Shown: positions 25,953 through 33,270 of the stretch, in pieces
Numbering within the stretch: the stretch's first letter is position 1
Layout: each line of letters starts with the position of its first letter
Source of the DNA: a virus
Strand: one strand, 5' to 3'
Length of the DNA stretch: 64,000 nucleotides
IMG/VR virus record: IMGVR_UViG_3300010413_000021
Coordinates: 1 to 64,000 of that record
Made by a program: the position numbers and the translations under genes
The notes under the pieces: model-generated
The model's database searches: none
Told to the model about the DNA's origin: nothing
The model's input: only the letters and a program-made list of their open reading frames with translations

Positions 25953-27350
25953 CTACGCCCTACTAATAAATGGTCTGGCACCACTCAGCTTGCTGTATGC
26001 GCCACTGCTGGCGTCCACCTGATCATCGTGCTCTGAGTCGGGGAACATCTCATGTTCGTCAACGTAATCACGATTCCATTCTGCCCTCAGCAAGTAAACC
26101 CTGCCTGCGTTCTGCACCTGGCTCCAAGGCACAGCTCTAGTGCGTTTGCTGCCAGTAGGCTTGTCACCACGAAAGGGGAAACCGGGCAGCACATGGTTGA
26201 GGTAGTGGTATATAACCTGCTTGCCGCTTGCACCTGGTTCCTGCTCTCCATAGATATGAGGATTGTATTTGTCTTTGTAATCTTTTTCTGCTGTTTCCCT
26301 TACTCTTTCCTCTGTTCGGCCTGGGTTAAGCCTAAATCTTTCCTGGTGTGCTACGTAGTATTCACCTGTTCTTGTGTAGCCTATCAATGCACCTACCGTC
26401 CAGTCCGGCTCTGTATCCTCTTTTGTTTTTTCTGTTGCTGCGAAGTCCCAATACCTTACCCAATGTCTCCAATAGTTAGTATTAGACTGGTGTTCCGGCA
26501 GTTTGTTAGTATATCGCCATTTGTCTTTTTCAAACATGCCGCCGTCAACCGCTATTTCCCAATCACCTTCGAGTAACTGCTGCACAACGATTGCCGAGTC
26601 CATCTGCATTAAGCTGTCCCGGTATTGCTTCTGGTCTGTGTATGGGTTATCAACTAACTTTGCGGAGATGAACACGGTTCCTTTTCTACGGGTTCTTTCG
26701 TCAATATACCGTTTCTTTACCCATGCTCCTCTGGCCCTTTGCTCCGGGGCAGGTGGGTTGCTTGTGCATCTGAATCTGAGCGGTATTTGGCTTAGTATAT
26801 TTTTTTCGCTTTTCTGTGATGGTTTGGTTAGTCGGCTGAACAGATAGAGGGCTTGGTCTTTTCTGATCTGCACCGCTTCATCAATTCCAACAAACTGATA
26901 CTCTGCTCCCTGATGGTGGAAATGGTCATCTGGGCCGTCAAGGTATGCAAAACTAAGTTGAGCCTTTGATGGGAAAGTAAATCGCTTGTCTGTCTCTGAC
27001 CAATGCACATCTTTGTGACAAAATAACCATTCTTTTGCCCTTGGTATTAGTCCTTCAGGCTGGGAAAGGTCTTTGTATGTCCGTCTTACTATCACAGCAG
27101 AGTAACCAGGCACATCAACATACTGCAAAGCAGCCATGAGCAGAGCGTCCGACTTGCCTCCACGGGCAGCGCCGCCGTAAAACGCATCCTTGCATCGCAG
27201 AGTCAAAAATATCTGCTGCTTCGGTGTTGGTTGGTGCGGAATATACTTAGTCAGCCTCGGAGTTACTAATTTCCTCAAATTCGGCTTCGATTGCACCAGA
27301 TTCAAGTAATACTCTAAGGGCTTCCGCTGTGTGTTCGTCTGAAGTGTCAA
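25953..27350 (-). CDS. Terminase large subunit
   Basis: A 465-residue packaging motor. The ATPase domain shows Walker A GGAARGGKS (residues 59-67) and Walker B FVGIDEA (about 153-159). The nuclease domain starts near YWDFAATE (about 300-307) with the acidic metal site. It pumps DNA through the portal and cuts concatemers. It overlaps the small subunit gene by 104 bases; no later ATG lies before Walker A, but a TTG or other later start cannot be ruled out. Confidence 0.93.
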   Translation of the reverse strand: MTLQTNTQRKPLEYYLNLVQSKPNLRKLVTPRLTKYIPHQPTPKQQIFLTLRCKDAFYGGAARGGKSDALLMAALQYVDVPGYSAVIVRRTYKDLSQPEGLIPRAKEWLFCHKDVHWSETDKRFTFPSKAQLSFAYLDGPDDHFHHQGAEYQFVGIDEAVQIRKDQALYLFSRLTKPSQKSEKNILSQIPLRFRCTSNPPAPEQRARGAWVKKRYIDERTRRKGTVFISAKLVDNPYTDQKQYRDSLMQMDSAIVVQQLLEGDWEIAVDGGMFEKDKWRYTNKLPEHQSNTNYWRHWVRYWDFAATEKTKEDTEPDWTVGALIGYTRTGEYYVAHQERFRLNPGRTEERVRETAEKDYKDKYNPHIYGEQEPGASGKQVIYHYLNHVLPGFPFRGDKPTGSKRTRAVPWSQVQNAGRVYLLRAEWNRDYVDEHEMFPDSEHDDQVDASSGAYSKLSGARPFISRA

Positions 27351-27816
27351 TTTTTACCTCTCCATGCACTTCGTGATAATTGTAGTTCGTTGATTCATGT
27401 CTTGCGTCCGTCCAGCCTGCCAGGTTCCGCATCAGTATTGCATAAACGGCGGGCTTTCCTTCCTTTGCCCACATCAGTTTTTCACCTTTTTCAATCCACT
27501 TGGTAATTGCCGCCGCCTGTCCTATTTCCATTGCCTTCGCAAATTCAGGATATTTCTTTTTCCAATTAATAAGTGTATATTCGCTGATGCCCAATTCAGC
27601 AGCTATCTGCACCTGAAACTTGCCTTCTGCCATAAGCGGAATAATCTCTTCACACAATTCAGGGCGGTATTTAGTCAACCCACCATTAGGACTTGGGTAA
27701 CCAAGAAGTTTTCCTGTTCGCGTGCTTCTGATTGGCCTGCCGTTAGCCGCTTTTATTAATGCCTGGCTACTTCGTTCGTTCCTGGCTGTATTTCGTTTTT
27801 TATTACTCATCGGCAT
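27247..27816 (-). CDS. Terminase small subunit
   Basis: A 189-residue DNA-recognition subunit. The helix-turn-helix (GKFQVQIAAELGISEYTLIN, then WKKKYPEF) and the following helix (IGQAAAITKWIEKGEKLMWA) are typical of phage small terminases. It recognises the packaging site and regulates the large subunit. The start at 27816 is supported by AAGGG seven bases upstream. It sits directly before the large subunit and overlaps the small gene upstream by 14 bases. Confidence 0.87.
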   Translation of the reverse strand: MPMSNKKRNTARNERSSQALIKAANGRPIRSTRTGKLLGYPSPNGGLTKYRPELCEEIIPLMAEGKFQVQIAAELGISEYTLINWKKKYPEFAKAMEIGQAAAITKWIEKGEKLMWAKEGKPAVYAILMRNLAGWTDARHESTNYNYHEVHGEVKIDTSDEHTAEALRVLLESGAIEAEFEEISNSEAD

Positions 27817-27961
27817 CGTTCATCCCTTCAAGTAACAACTGCTCTTGCTCATCCACAACCCAAAACAACCAATCTTTCGGCTGCATATCAAGTATCATTG
27901 CACCGTGGAAATCGAAATGATCTTCGGCTTCAATCGTTGTTATTGGTAGTATTACTTGCAT
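27803..27961 (-). CDS. Small acidic protein before the terminase genes
   Basis: A 52-residue frame starting at ATG 27961 (MQVILPITTIEAEDHFDFHG) and ending DADE at TAA 27805-27803. It overlaps the upstream gene by 32 bases and the small terminase start by 14. The codon pattern and lack of gaps fit a real gene of this compact genome. Not recognised. Confidence 0.55.
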   Translation of the reverse strand: MQVILPITTIEAEDHFDFHGAMILDMQPKDWLFWVVDEQEQLLLEGMNDADE

Positions 27962-28427
27962 CGCTCTGTCTCAGTGATACTGCGGCTTCCGTTGACTTAG
28001 TTAGTTGCCTGAAATATTCTCCGTCCCTGCTCCACCTGATCCGCAATGTCTCCGGCTCTGCACCAGGAGTTAGTCTGATCCATTGTGACCATGCCGGACC
28101 ACTGACATTTTCAGCTTCATCGTAAGCCCACATGACAGCACAAAAGTCAGTCGGCTCCGCAATACTAACTCTCCCTGTCGCCTGCCGTGCCTCTGGATCT
28201 GTGATTAGTTTTATCCCAGTCAGGTCATACGGTGGGTGCCCATCTGTGTCTTTTGCTCCACGCACAGCAAAACCAGCTACATCCTCACCGCTATGCTCCC
28301 ATGTAACTTGCAATGTAATTATTTCTGCTTTGGCTGATTGTCCACAATAAAACATAGTAACAAATAGCACAGTAATAAAACTGAAAATAAAAATCAGTCT
28401 GCGTGTTAAATTGGGATCTTCAATCAT
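27930..28427 (-). CDS. Membrane-anchored or exported protein with Fn3-like domain
   Basis: A 165-residue protein starting at ATG 28427, supported by GGAG nine bases upstream; an ATG at 28457 is an alternative. Residues 10-28 are hydrophobic (LIFIFSFITVLFVTMFYCG), followed by SAKAE, so it has a signal peptide or anchor. The rest (TLQVTWEHSGEDVAGFAVRG; later DFCAVMWAYDEAENVSGPAW) resembles a fibronectin-type or bacterial Ig-like fold. Its place between lysis and packaging genes suggests an envelope role, perhaps linked to lysis. Confidence 0.65.
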   Translation of the reverse strand: MIEDPNLTRRLIFIFSFITVLFVTMFYCGQSAKAEIITLQVTWEHSGEDVAGFAVRGAKDTDGHPPYDLTGIKLITDPEARQATGRVSIAEPTDFCAVMWAYDEAENVSGPAWSQWIRLTPGAEPETLRIRWSRDGEYFRQLTKSTEAAVSLRQSDASNTTNNND

Positions 28428-28692
28428 TGTCAAATACTCCGTTTGCCGGATCTTCATCCCACTCTATCGCATCAATACTATGACCAGGATCAATCCAATC
28501 TAAAAATCTATCAACAATATAAGGAAAAGGCCGGATATACCATTTAATTTTGCCGCCGTGTTTCAATTTTATCCGGCCTAACCTGCTGGAATAGGTTTCA
28601 TCACAACCACCACCTAGCAGGGAATTAAATAATTGATCTACGGCTAGCAAAAGGTTGACAATATATCTTTTTACTTTTTGATTTTTGCCCAT
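28420..28692 (-). CDS. Conserved phage protein of the lysis region
   Basis: A 90-residue protein (KRYIVNLLLAVDQLFNSLLG; later DRFLDWIDPGHSIDAIEWDE). Proteins with this pattern (a helix with AVDQL, then DET.SSR and a DWIDPGH end) occur next to lysis genes of several phages and prophages. The function is not known. The N-terminal helix is amphipathic or mildly hydrophobic. It overlaps the next gene by eight bases. Confidence 0.7.
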   Translation of the reverse strand: MGKNQKVKRYIVNLLLAVDQLFNSLLGGGCDETYSSRLGRIKLKHGGKIKWYIRPFPYIVDRFLDWIDPGHSIDAIEWDEDPANGVFDND

Positions 28693-28775
28693 ATCTCAAC
28701 CAGCAATTCCACCCACTTTAGCCACTTATATCGCTTCCACCACTTCTCTTTTTTCTGCTTTGGTGCATCAGACAA
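28671..28775 (-). CDS. Possible tiny basic, Trp-rich protein (TTG start)
   Basis: A 34-residue frame that starts at TTG 28775, seven bases after GGGAG, and overlaps the end of the endolysin gene and the start of the next. The product (SDAPKQKKEKWWKRYKWLKW, then VELLVEIWAKIKK) is a cationic amphipathic helix. It could be a membrane-active lysis accessory. Evidence is only the ribosome site, the overlaps and the sequence character. Confidence 0.35.
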   Translation of the reverse strand: MSDAPKQKKEKWWKRYKWLKWVELLVEIWAKIKK

Positions 28776-29346
28776 TTTTCAACTCCCTCTCCAGATCATT
28801 AATTCTGTTAGTCCAGCCATTAATAAATTTCTCTGCCCATTCATGCTCATTTGCCAGCATGTAATAATGCAGCCTACGTCTATCGAGCAGTGCATTGCAG
28901 ATTAGTTTTTCAGTGGGCAACCGACGCCAGCCCACCTCCGCTCCGGCCTGCAATGTCTTTGGGCCTACATATCCATCTCGCTTTGCTGATACTAATCTTT
29001 GCAGCCATTTTGCCGTTCTGCTCCGGCCCACGTTCACAGCAGTATCAAATAAAGTGATAGCAAGCCGGTCAGGAATCAGGTCGCACATCAGACGCCGCCA
29101 AAAATAACGCTCGTATAGGGAGCGTGCTTTTGTCAATGTCAAGTCCTTAATGTCTTTCCAGTTAATCACGCCGTCAGCATTTATATCAGCGTCACGGAAT
29201 GGTAAATTCTTTAGGAATCTATAACTTATGCCGTAGCGGGTAGAACCGCCAGGGTCATCGGGATCATTGGACAGGGCTGCATTGCCTTCCCACTTGAGGG
29301 TAAAATCTAAAGCCCTGTCAAAGCTATTTCTGTCATTCATATGCAC
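28768..29346 (-). CDS. Endolysin, GH108 muramidase with EF-hand-like loop
   Basis: A 192-residue N-acetylmuramidase-type lysin. The catalytic motif WEGNAALSNDPDDPGGSTRY holds the expected Glu at residue 20. The helical core (RYFWRRLMCDLIPDRLAITL, then FDTAVNVGRS) and a small C-terminal peptidoglycan-binding part (DGYVGPKTLQ) follow the GH108 family. An insert at residues 54-65 (DINADGVINWKD) is a canonical EF-hand calcium loop. It cuts the host wall at the end of infection. No signal peptide is seen, so a holin is needed. First gene of the left arm. Confidence 0.9.
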   Translation of the reverse strand: MHMNDRNSFDRALDFTLKWEGNAALSNDPDDPGGSTRYGISYRFLKNLPFRDADINADGVINWKDIKDLTLTKARSLYERYFWRRLMCDLIPDRLAITLFDTAVNVGRSRTAKWLQRLVSAKRDGYVGPKTLQAGAEVGWRRLPTEKLICNALLDRRRLHYYMLANEHEWAEKFINGWTNRINDLERELKIV

Positions 29347-29554
29347 TTATCCCCATACTCTCGGGGGCTGGTGTAAATTTATGCGAAAAATCTGGCAAAA
29401 ACAAGCCCTGAAAATGGCTAAAATCAGCATTTATTCTGCTAACTGCTTTTATTTTGTTATAGTTAATATATAGTAACTTTATTTTATTTTTTATTCTTTT
29501 TTTCTTGACTTTTGTTAGTGTTATTCCGTATTATATATGCAGGAGGACGGAGAA
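29347..29554. other. Divergent intergenic region between the two arms
   Basis: About 200 AT-rich bases between the endolysin (minus) and the first right-arm gene (plus). The plus-strand promoter at 29505-29534 lies here. No convincing minus-strand sigma70 promoter is seen; TATAAC (29461-29456 on minus) has no good -35 partner. ATTTTATTTTTTA at 29481-29493 recurs in the two copies of the 29-bp element at 43296 and 48878. A direct-repeat or origin-like array is not evident. Confidence 0.6.
29505..29534 (+). promoter_or_regulatory. Sigma70-like early promoter
   Basis: TTGACT at 29505-29510 and TATTAT at 29529-29534 with an 18-base spacer, preceded by a T/A-rich tract. It lies 20 bases upstream of the ATG of the first right-arm gene and probably drives early transcription. 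Confidence 0.65.
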
Positions 29555-29815
29555 ATGGAAAACACAAACCAAACAGGAGAAAGCAAGATGAACCAAGTAA
29601 AAATTGACGGGATTACTTACAACCTCATTAACAGAGAAACACCTGAAACACACCGCCAAAACGGACGGCACAATACTGCAAAAGTATTTGAAGAAAACAG
29701 AATTGCCGCACAGCTTTACCTCCGCCGCCCTCGTGGACGAGTTCTTTACTGTGTCAACGAATACAATGAATACAACAGCACTTTTTACGGCAGCGTTTTT
29801 TCACTTGGTAGATAA
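29555..29815 (+). CDS. Hypothetical early protein
   Basis: An 86-residue protein starting at ATG 29555 (MENTNQTGESKMNQVKIDG), supported by GGAGG 12 bases upstream; an in-frame ATG at 29537 is before the ribosome site. The middle (EENRIAAQLYLRRPRGRVLY, then CVNEYNEYN) looks like a small folded domain. Not recognised. As first gene behind the early promoter, it may act on the host. Confidence 0.6.
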   Translation: MENTNQTGESKMNQVKIDGITYNLINRETPETHRQNGRHNTAKVFEENRIAAQLYLRRPRGRVLYCVNEYNEYNSTFYGSVFSLGR

Positions 29816-29829
29816 CACCAACACACCAG

Positions 29830-29849
29830 CCCCTTGCTACGGCAGGGGG
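29830..29849 (+). other. RNA hairpin with UACG tetraloop
   Basis: CCCCTTGC (29830-29837) pairs with GCAGGGGG (29842-29849), one wobble pair, around the loop TACG. A C(UACG)G loop is very stable. There is no U-run after it, so it more likely protects or processes the early message than ends it. Confidence 0.55.
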
Positions 29850-29871
29850 TTAGAGGGAAGCGAAAAGCAAA

Positions 29872-30156
29872 ATGGATAGACTAACTTTTGAACCACATGA
29901 CTTGTATTTTAAAATAAGTTTAGAAGAGGCTTGCCTACCAGCCCCGACGCCCTGCCCCTACCGCTCGGCGGTGTTCACTCATGCTATTTCCAAACTCAGC
30001 CCGGCAGCAGAGTCAATGGTGCAGTTACTTATCAATGGGCAGATGGACAACAAAACTGCCGCTGAAAAATACTTAGTGCGGCAGGGCATCAGTTGGGGCG
30101 TGGTGCTGAAAGCCGAAGAGGAAATAATCAAAATGCTAAGGGGGATTGAGGGATGA
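29872..30156 (+). CDS. Hypothetical early protein
   Basis: A 94-residue protein (MDRLTFEPHDLYFKISLEEA; later MVQLLINGQMDNKTAAEKYL). Mainly helical after a short N-terminal part. Not recognised; no membrane segment. Its stop overlaps the start of the next gene (ATGA). Confidence 0.6.
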   Translation: MDRLTFEPHDLYFKISLEEACLPAPTPCPYRSAVFTHAISKLSPAAESMVQLLINGQMDNKTAAEKYLVRQGISWGVVLKAEEEIIKMLRGIEG

Positions 30157-30341
30157 AAAGCTGGCAAATCATGAGCAAAAACAGTGGCATTACTTATGGT
30201 ATTTTTCGTGCCATAACCGCCAAAGAAGCACTTGAGACATTTGCAAAAGCAAGAAATTATGAAACCTGGAAACTGTTCTGCTCTGCTCTGAATCTGTCTA
30301 CCACATATTATACTGATGGATTCAAAATCTTTATTGACTAA
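30153..30341 (+). CDS. Hypothetical small protein
   Basis: A 62-residue protein (MKSWQIMSKNSGITYGIFRA, then ITAKEALETFAKAR). The pattern of a strand followed by AKEALE suggests a small alpha/beta domain as in many phage proteins of unknown role. It starts at the ATGA overlap with the previous gene. Confidence 0.6.
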   Translation: MKSWQIMSKNSGITYGIFRAITAKEALETFAKARNYETWKLFCSALNLSTTYYTDGFKIFID

Positions 30342-30453
30342 GGAACAAAAAATGAAAAAACAATATAGCAAGCCCACTATAAAAACGGATTATATATGAA
30401 ACTCTACCTAACAAAAAATTCAACTATCTTAAAAATGGAAAGGGGACAAAAAG

Positions 30454-30657
30454 ATGAGACTGCACAGACGCTGGAAATGGAGAGCAAAAGATGCTAATGG
30501 TCAATGGTTTGTATATATGGACAAACCTGAAATTGATGAAGAGGATAATAGCTGGTTTGGAGAGCCTTATGAATGCTTAGATGATTTGTTTGAAGGCTTG
30601 CCTAAAGTTAATTGGAGAGACTCTTTAGAAGAAATACAAGCATGGCAGAGGAAATGA
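30454..30657 (+). CDS. Hypothetical small protein
   Basis: A 67-residue protein rich in Trp and acidic residues (WKWRAKDANGQWFVYMDKPE; later [20 protein letters not shown]). Ribosome site AAAGGGGAC precedes the ATG. It overlaps the helicase gene at its 3' end. The 112 bases before it hold only very short open frames. Not recognised. Confidence 0.6.
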   Translation: MRLHRRWKWRAKDANGQWFVYMDKPEIDEEDNSWFGEPYECLDDLFEGLPKVNWRDSLEEIQAWQRK

Positions 30658-31976
30658 AACTCTACCCATTCCAGATTGACGGGGTTAAATTCCTTGAGCA
30701 ACGAAGGGGCCGAGGATTGATAGCAGATGAACCCGGCCTCGGCAAGACTGTTCAAGCATTGGAACTGTTGCGCCGGCACTCATTCACTTTCCCCGCTGTA
30801 GTGGTATGCCCGGCTAGTGTCAAAGTTCACTGGCAACGGCACGCTGAAAATATGCTGAACGGAGCAAAGGTGCAGATGATCTCAGGGCGTTCTCCGGTTA
30901 AAATAACTGGAGACATTATTTTAGTTAATTGGGACATTCTAAAATATCACTTATCAGCATTGCAGATCAGGGGGCATAAAACAGGGATATTTGACGAATC
31001 TCACGTCTGCCGGAATGTTTACAGCCAAAGGTCAAAGGCAATGAAAGCACTGTGCCTGCCGTTGCCTTATGTTGTCTGTCTGTCCGGCACACCCATTGTA
31101 AACCGGCCTATCGAGTTTTGGAGGACGATCAGAGCAATAGACAGAAAACTGTTTACTTGGGAACAATATACAAACAGATATTGTGATAATGGTTACAGAT
31201 ATGTGCCCGGTCAAGGATATAAAAGAGACTTGAACGGAGCAAAAAACAAACTGGAACTGCACAAAATACTAACTGACACCATCATGATCCGCAGAACCAA
31301 AGAGGAAGTTTTACCTCAACTCCCAAACAAAACCAGAGCCTTAGTGCCGATGGAAATTGACAGAACAAAATATGAGCAGGCAAAACAGGAGTTTCTTGAT
31401 TGGTTGCGAGAACAGGACAAAGACAGAGACATAGCTGTTTTGGGCAAGCTGGAAAAACTCAGGCAACAGGCCATTGAAAGCAAAATGGAGCAGGTTATTG
31501 AGTGGGTTGGTGATTACAGCGGCAAGCTGGTTGTTTTTGCAACACATACTAAGACGCTGGATATTTTACAGGAAAAGTTCAAGAATACTTGCGTGAGGAT
31601 AGATGGTAAAACGCCCCAGAACAAACGGCAGGCAATAGTTGATCAGTTTCAGACTAAGGAAAGGATAAAGTTGTTTTTAGGCAACGTGCAGGCTGCCGGG
31701 GTGGGAATCACCTTGACAGCGGCATCAGCAGCAGCTTTTGTTGAGTTGCCCTGGAGCAGCACAGAACTGGATCAGGCTGAGGATCGGATTCACCGCATAG
31801 GCCAAAAAGATGCCTGCATGATTTATTATCTGTTAGCTGCCGGAACCATAGAGGAGGAAATTGCAGAACTGCTAGACAGAAAACGGAGAACAGTCATGGC
31901 AATATTGGATGGCAAGGACGTGGAAACGGAAATCCTGCTCAGTGAACTGTTGAGCAAATATGAGGAGAAGGAATGA
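30642..31976 (+). CDS. SNF2/DEAD-like superfamily 2 helicase
   Basis: A 444-residue SF2 ATPase. Motif I is DEPGLGKT (about residues 29-36), motif II DESH (118-121), motif III LSGTPI, and motif [14 protein letters not shown] near the C-terminus. The QxxxRxHRxGQ form is typical of SNF2-like enzymes, which move on double-stranded DNA. Phage members help replication, recombination or removal of bound proteins. Start 30642 ([10 protein letters not shown]) overlaps the previous gene; ATG 30654 in an ATGA overlap is the alternative. Confidence 0.9.
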   Translation: MAEEMKLYPFQIDGVKFLEQRRGRGLIADEPGLGKTVQALELLRRHSFTFPAVVVCPASVKVHWQRHAENMLNGAKVQMISGRSPVKITGDIILVNWDILKYHLSALQIRGHKTGIFDESHVCRNVYSQRSKAMKALCLPLPYVVCLSGTPIVNRPIEFWRTIRAIDRKLFTWEQYTNRYCDNGYRYVPGQGYKRDLNGAKNKLELHKILTDTIMIRRTKEEVLPQLPNKTRALVPMEIDRTKYEQAKQEFLDWLREQDKDRDIAVLGKLEKLRQQAIESKMEQVIEWVGDYSGKLVVFATHTKTLDILQEKFKNTCVRIDGKTPQNKRQAIVDQFQTKERIKLFLGNVQAAGVGITLTAASAAAFVELPWSSTELDQAEDRIHRIGQKDACMIYYLLAAGTIEEEIAELLDRKRRTVMAILDGKDVETEILLSELLSKYEEKE

Positions 31977-32602
31977 TGATTACATTAAAAAGAATTGCTG
32001 GTGAAACAATAGTTGCATCTGAAGGACACCTAATCTCAATCGTAGTTGAAAATAAAGCCAATCTCAGGGGAGCCGATCTCTGGGGAGCCAATCTCTGGGG
32101 AGCCGATCTCTGGGGAGCCGATCTCAGGGGAGCCGATCTCTGTGGAGCCAATCTCTGGGGAGCCAATCTCTGTGAAGCCGATCTCAGGGGAGCCAATCTC
32201 TGTGAAGCCAATCTCAGGAGAGCTAATCTCTGTGAAGCCAATCTCAGGGGAGCCGATCTCTGGGGAGCCAATCTCAGGGGAGCCAATCTCAGGAGAGCTA
32301 ATCTCTGTGGGACAGGGTTAGGAAATCCCACTGGAATACTGGAAGCCCAATGGGGTAGTTTGTCCAACAATACAACAGTTGCATTGATGCGCCTAGATGC
32401 TTCTGCACACCCAGATGGTAATCAGGCATTCCAAGCATGGGCTGATGGTGGTGCTTGTCCATATACTAATTGTCGGTTTTCTCGCGTCGCAAACTTCACT
32501 GAAAGTCGGGAATTGTGGTCGCCCGGGGCACCACCAACAATCATGGAAGCGGTAAAGATGATCCTTGATGAAAAATGCCCAGGCTGGGATAAGGAAAACT
32601 AA
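31973..32602 (+). CDS. Pentapeptide-repeat protein
   Basis: A 209-residue protein. Residues 30-114 are 17 tandem pentapeptides of the form (N/D)L(R/W/C)(G/E/R)A, which fold into a right-handed quadrilateral beta-helix. In other systems these mimic DNA and can block gyrase (Qnr, MfpA). Here the target is unknown. The C-terminal 95 residues ([20 protein letters not shown], later [20 protein letters not shown]) form a separate domain seen with other phage pentapeptide proteins. It starts in an ATGA overlap with the helicase gene. Confidence 0.85.
   Translation: MMITLKRIAGETIVASEGHLISIVVENKANLRGADLWGANLWGADLWGADLRGADLCGANLWGANLCEADLRGANLCEANLRRANLCEANLRGADLWGANLRGANLRRANLCGTGLGNPTGILEAQWGSLSNNTTVALMRLDASAHPDGNQAFQAWADGGACPYTNCRFSRVANFTESRELWSPGAPPTIMEAVKMILDEKCPGWDKEN
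32060..32314 (+). repeat. 17 tandem 15-bp repeats coding pentapeptides
   Basis: Unit of the form AATCTCWGGGGAGCC with few variants, repeated 17 times without gaps (255 bp). Because the unit is a multiple of three and lacks stops in several frames, long false frames appear on both strands. Near-identity at DNA level allows slippage or unequal recombination that would change repeat number in frame. Confidence 0.9.
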
Positions 32603-32604
32603 CA

Positions 32605-32850
32605 ATGCCCCGTAACCGCTTCCCGCAACGCAAACAGGAGCAGGAAAAAGACAGCAGGCCCAAACTCGGCGGGTATGCCTACAACCCACCTGATTCCTGC
32701 CCCTACAAAGAGAACTGGGCCGGTCACATGTTTGTCAATCAAACCTTGTGTGCTTTTTACTGCCAGGACATCAACTGTAAACTGTATGTTGCCCCTACCA
32801 TTTCAGCTAGTGGCCGGGGCAAAGTAACCAAGAGGATGAAAGTGAGATGA
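32605..32850 (+). CDS. Small Cys-containing protein
   Basis: An 81-residue basic protein (RNRFPQRKQEQEKDSRPKLG) with four Cys in the order C-x(17)-C-x(3)-C-x(4)-C (DSCPYKENWAG, then CAFYCQDINCKLY). This could bind a metal. It is not a known family to me. Three genes before the primase. Confidence 0.6.
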   Translation: MPRNRFPQRKQEQEKDSRPKLGGYAYNPPDSCPYKENWAGHMFVNQTLCAFYCQDINCKLYVAPTISASGRGKVTKRMKVR

Positions 32851-33017
32851 AAGGTATTCCCTATTCTCTTTATGAAGCGCGCAAAGCTTCTAATCAACTT
32901 AAAGATGAATACCACAAAGAATTAATGCTCTGGCTTTGCGATAGAGTAGAACTACTTGAACAAGTGATAATAGAAAACAACATAAAAGAAGCATACAGGA
33001 GCAAACAAAATGACTAA
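32847..33017 (+). CDS. Small helical protein
   Basis: A 56-residue frame in an ATGA overlap with the upstream gene, ending at TAA 33015-33017 inside the next gene. The product (MKGIPYSLYEARKASNQLKD; then ELMLWLCDRVELLEQVIIEN) is helical with a heptad-like part. The overlaps at both ends support it. Not recognised. Confidence 0.55.
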   Translation: MKGIPYSLYEARKASNQLKDEYHKELMLWLCDRVELLEQVIIENNIKEAYRSKQND

Positions 33018-33270
33018 AAGAAAACCAACAGAACCAATCGCCCCTATCCCGCTTCAAGTCTGTGCCTGGTGTAAACAGAAATACAAGGGCATTACCGGGG
33101 AGTGGTTTGATGGGCCGGAACTGGTAGCCAAGGCTGAGAAGTTGGGGCAGGCAAGTCATGGGATGTGTAATGTGTGCTATGAAAAACAAAAGAACAACCC
33201 AAAAGCCCGTCCTGACTATTGGCTAGAAAGGATAAAAAATGATATTCGACGCGGAAAGGTTTCTGACTGA
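33010..33270 (+). CDS. Small zinc-finger-like protein
   Basis: An 86-residue protein with two Cys pairs (VCAWCKQKY and GMCNVCYEKQ) about 35 residues apart, a probable zinc ribbon. The end is basic (WLERIKNDIRRGKVSD). It overlaps the primase start by 32 bases and may help DNA or RNA binding near the replication proteins. Confidence 0.65.
   Translation: MTKRKPTEPIAPIPLQVCAWCKQKYKGITGEWFDGPELVAKAEKLGQASHGMCNVCYEKQKNNPKARPDYWLERIKNDIRRGKVSD

Noticed and set aside
27247-27350. Large overlap of terminase genes as a sign of a wrong frame
   Set aside because: Both products carry clear family motifs. The overlap only means that the large-subunit start is uncertain.
32060-32314. CRISPR-like array
   Set aside because: The units are contiguous 15-mers without spacers and they code for pentapeptides. 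No cas gene is present.
31939-32370. Long open frames on the minus strand and in a second plus frame over the pentapeptide region
   Set aside because: They arise because the 15-bp repeat has no stops in several frames. Their products are simple repeats ([13 protein letters not shown]). The (N/D)LxxA frame fits a known fold and has ATGA coupling.
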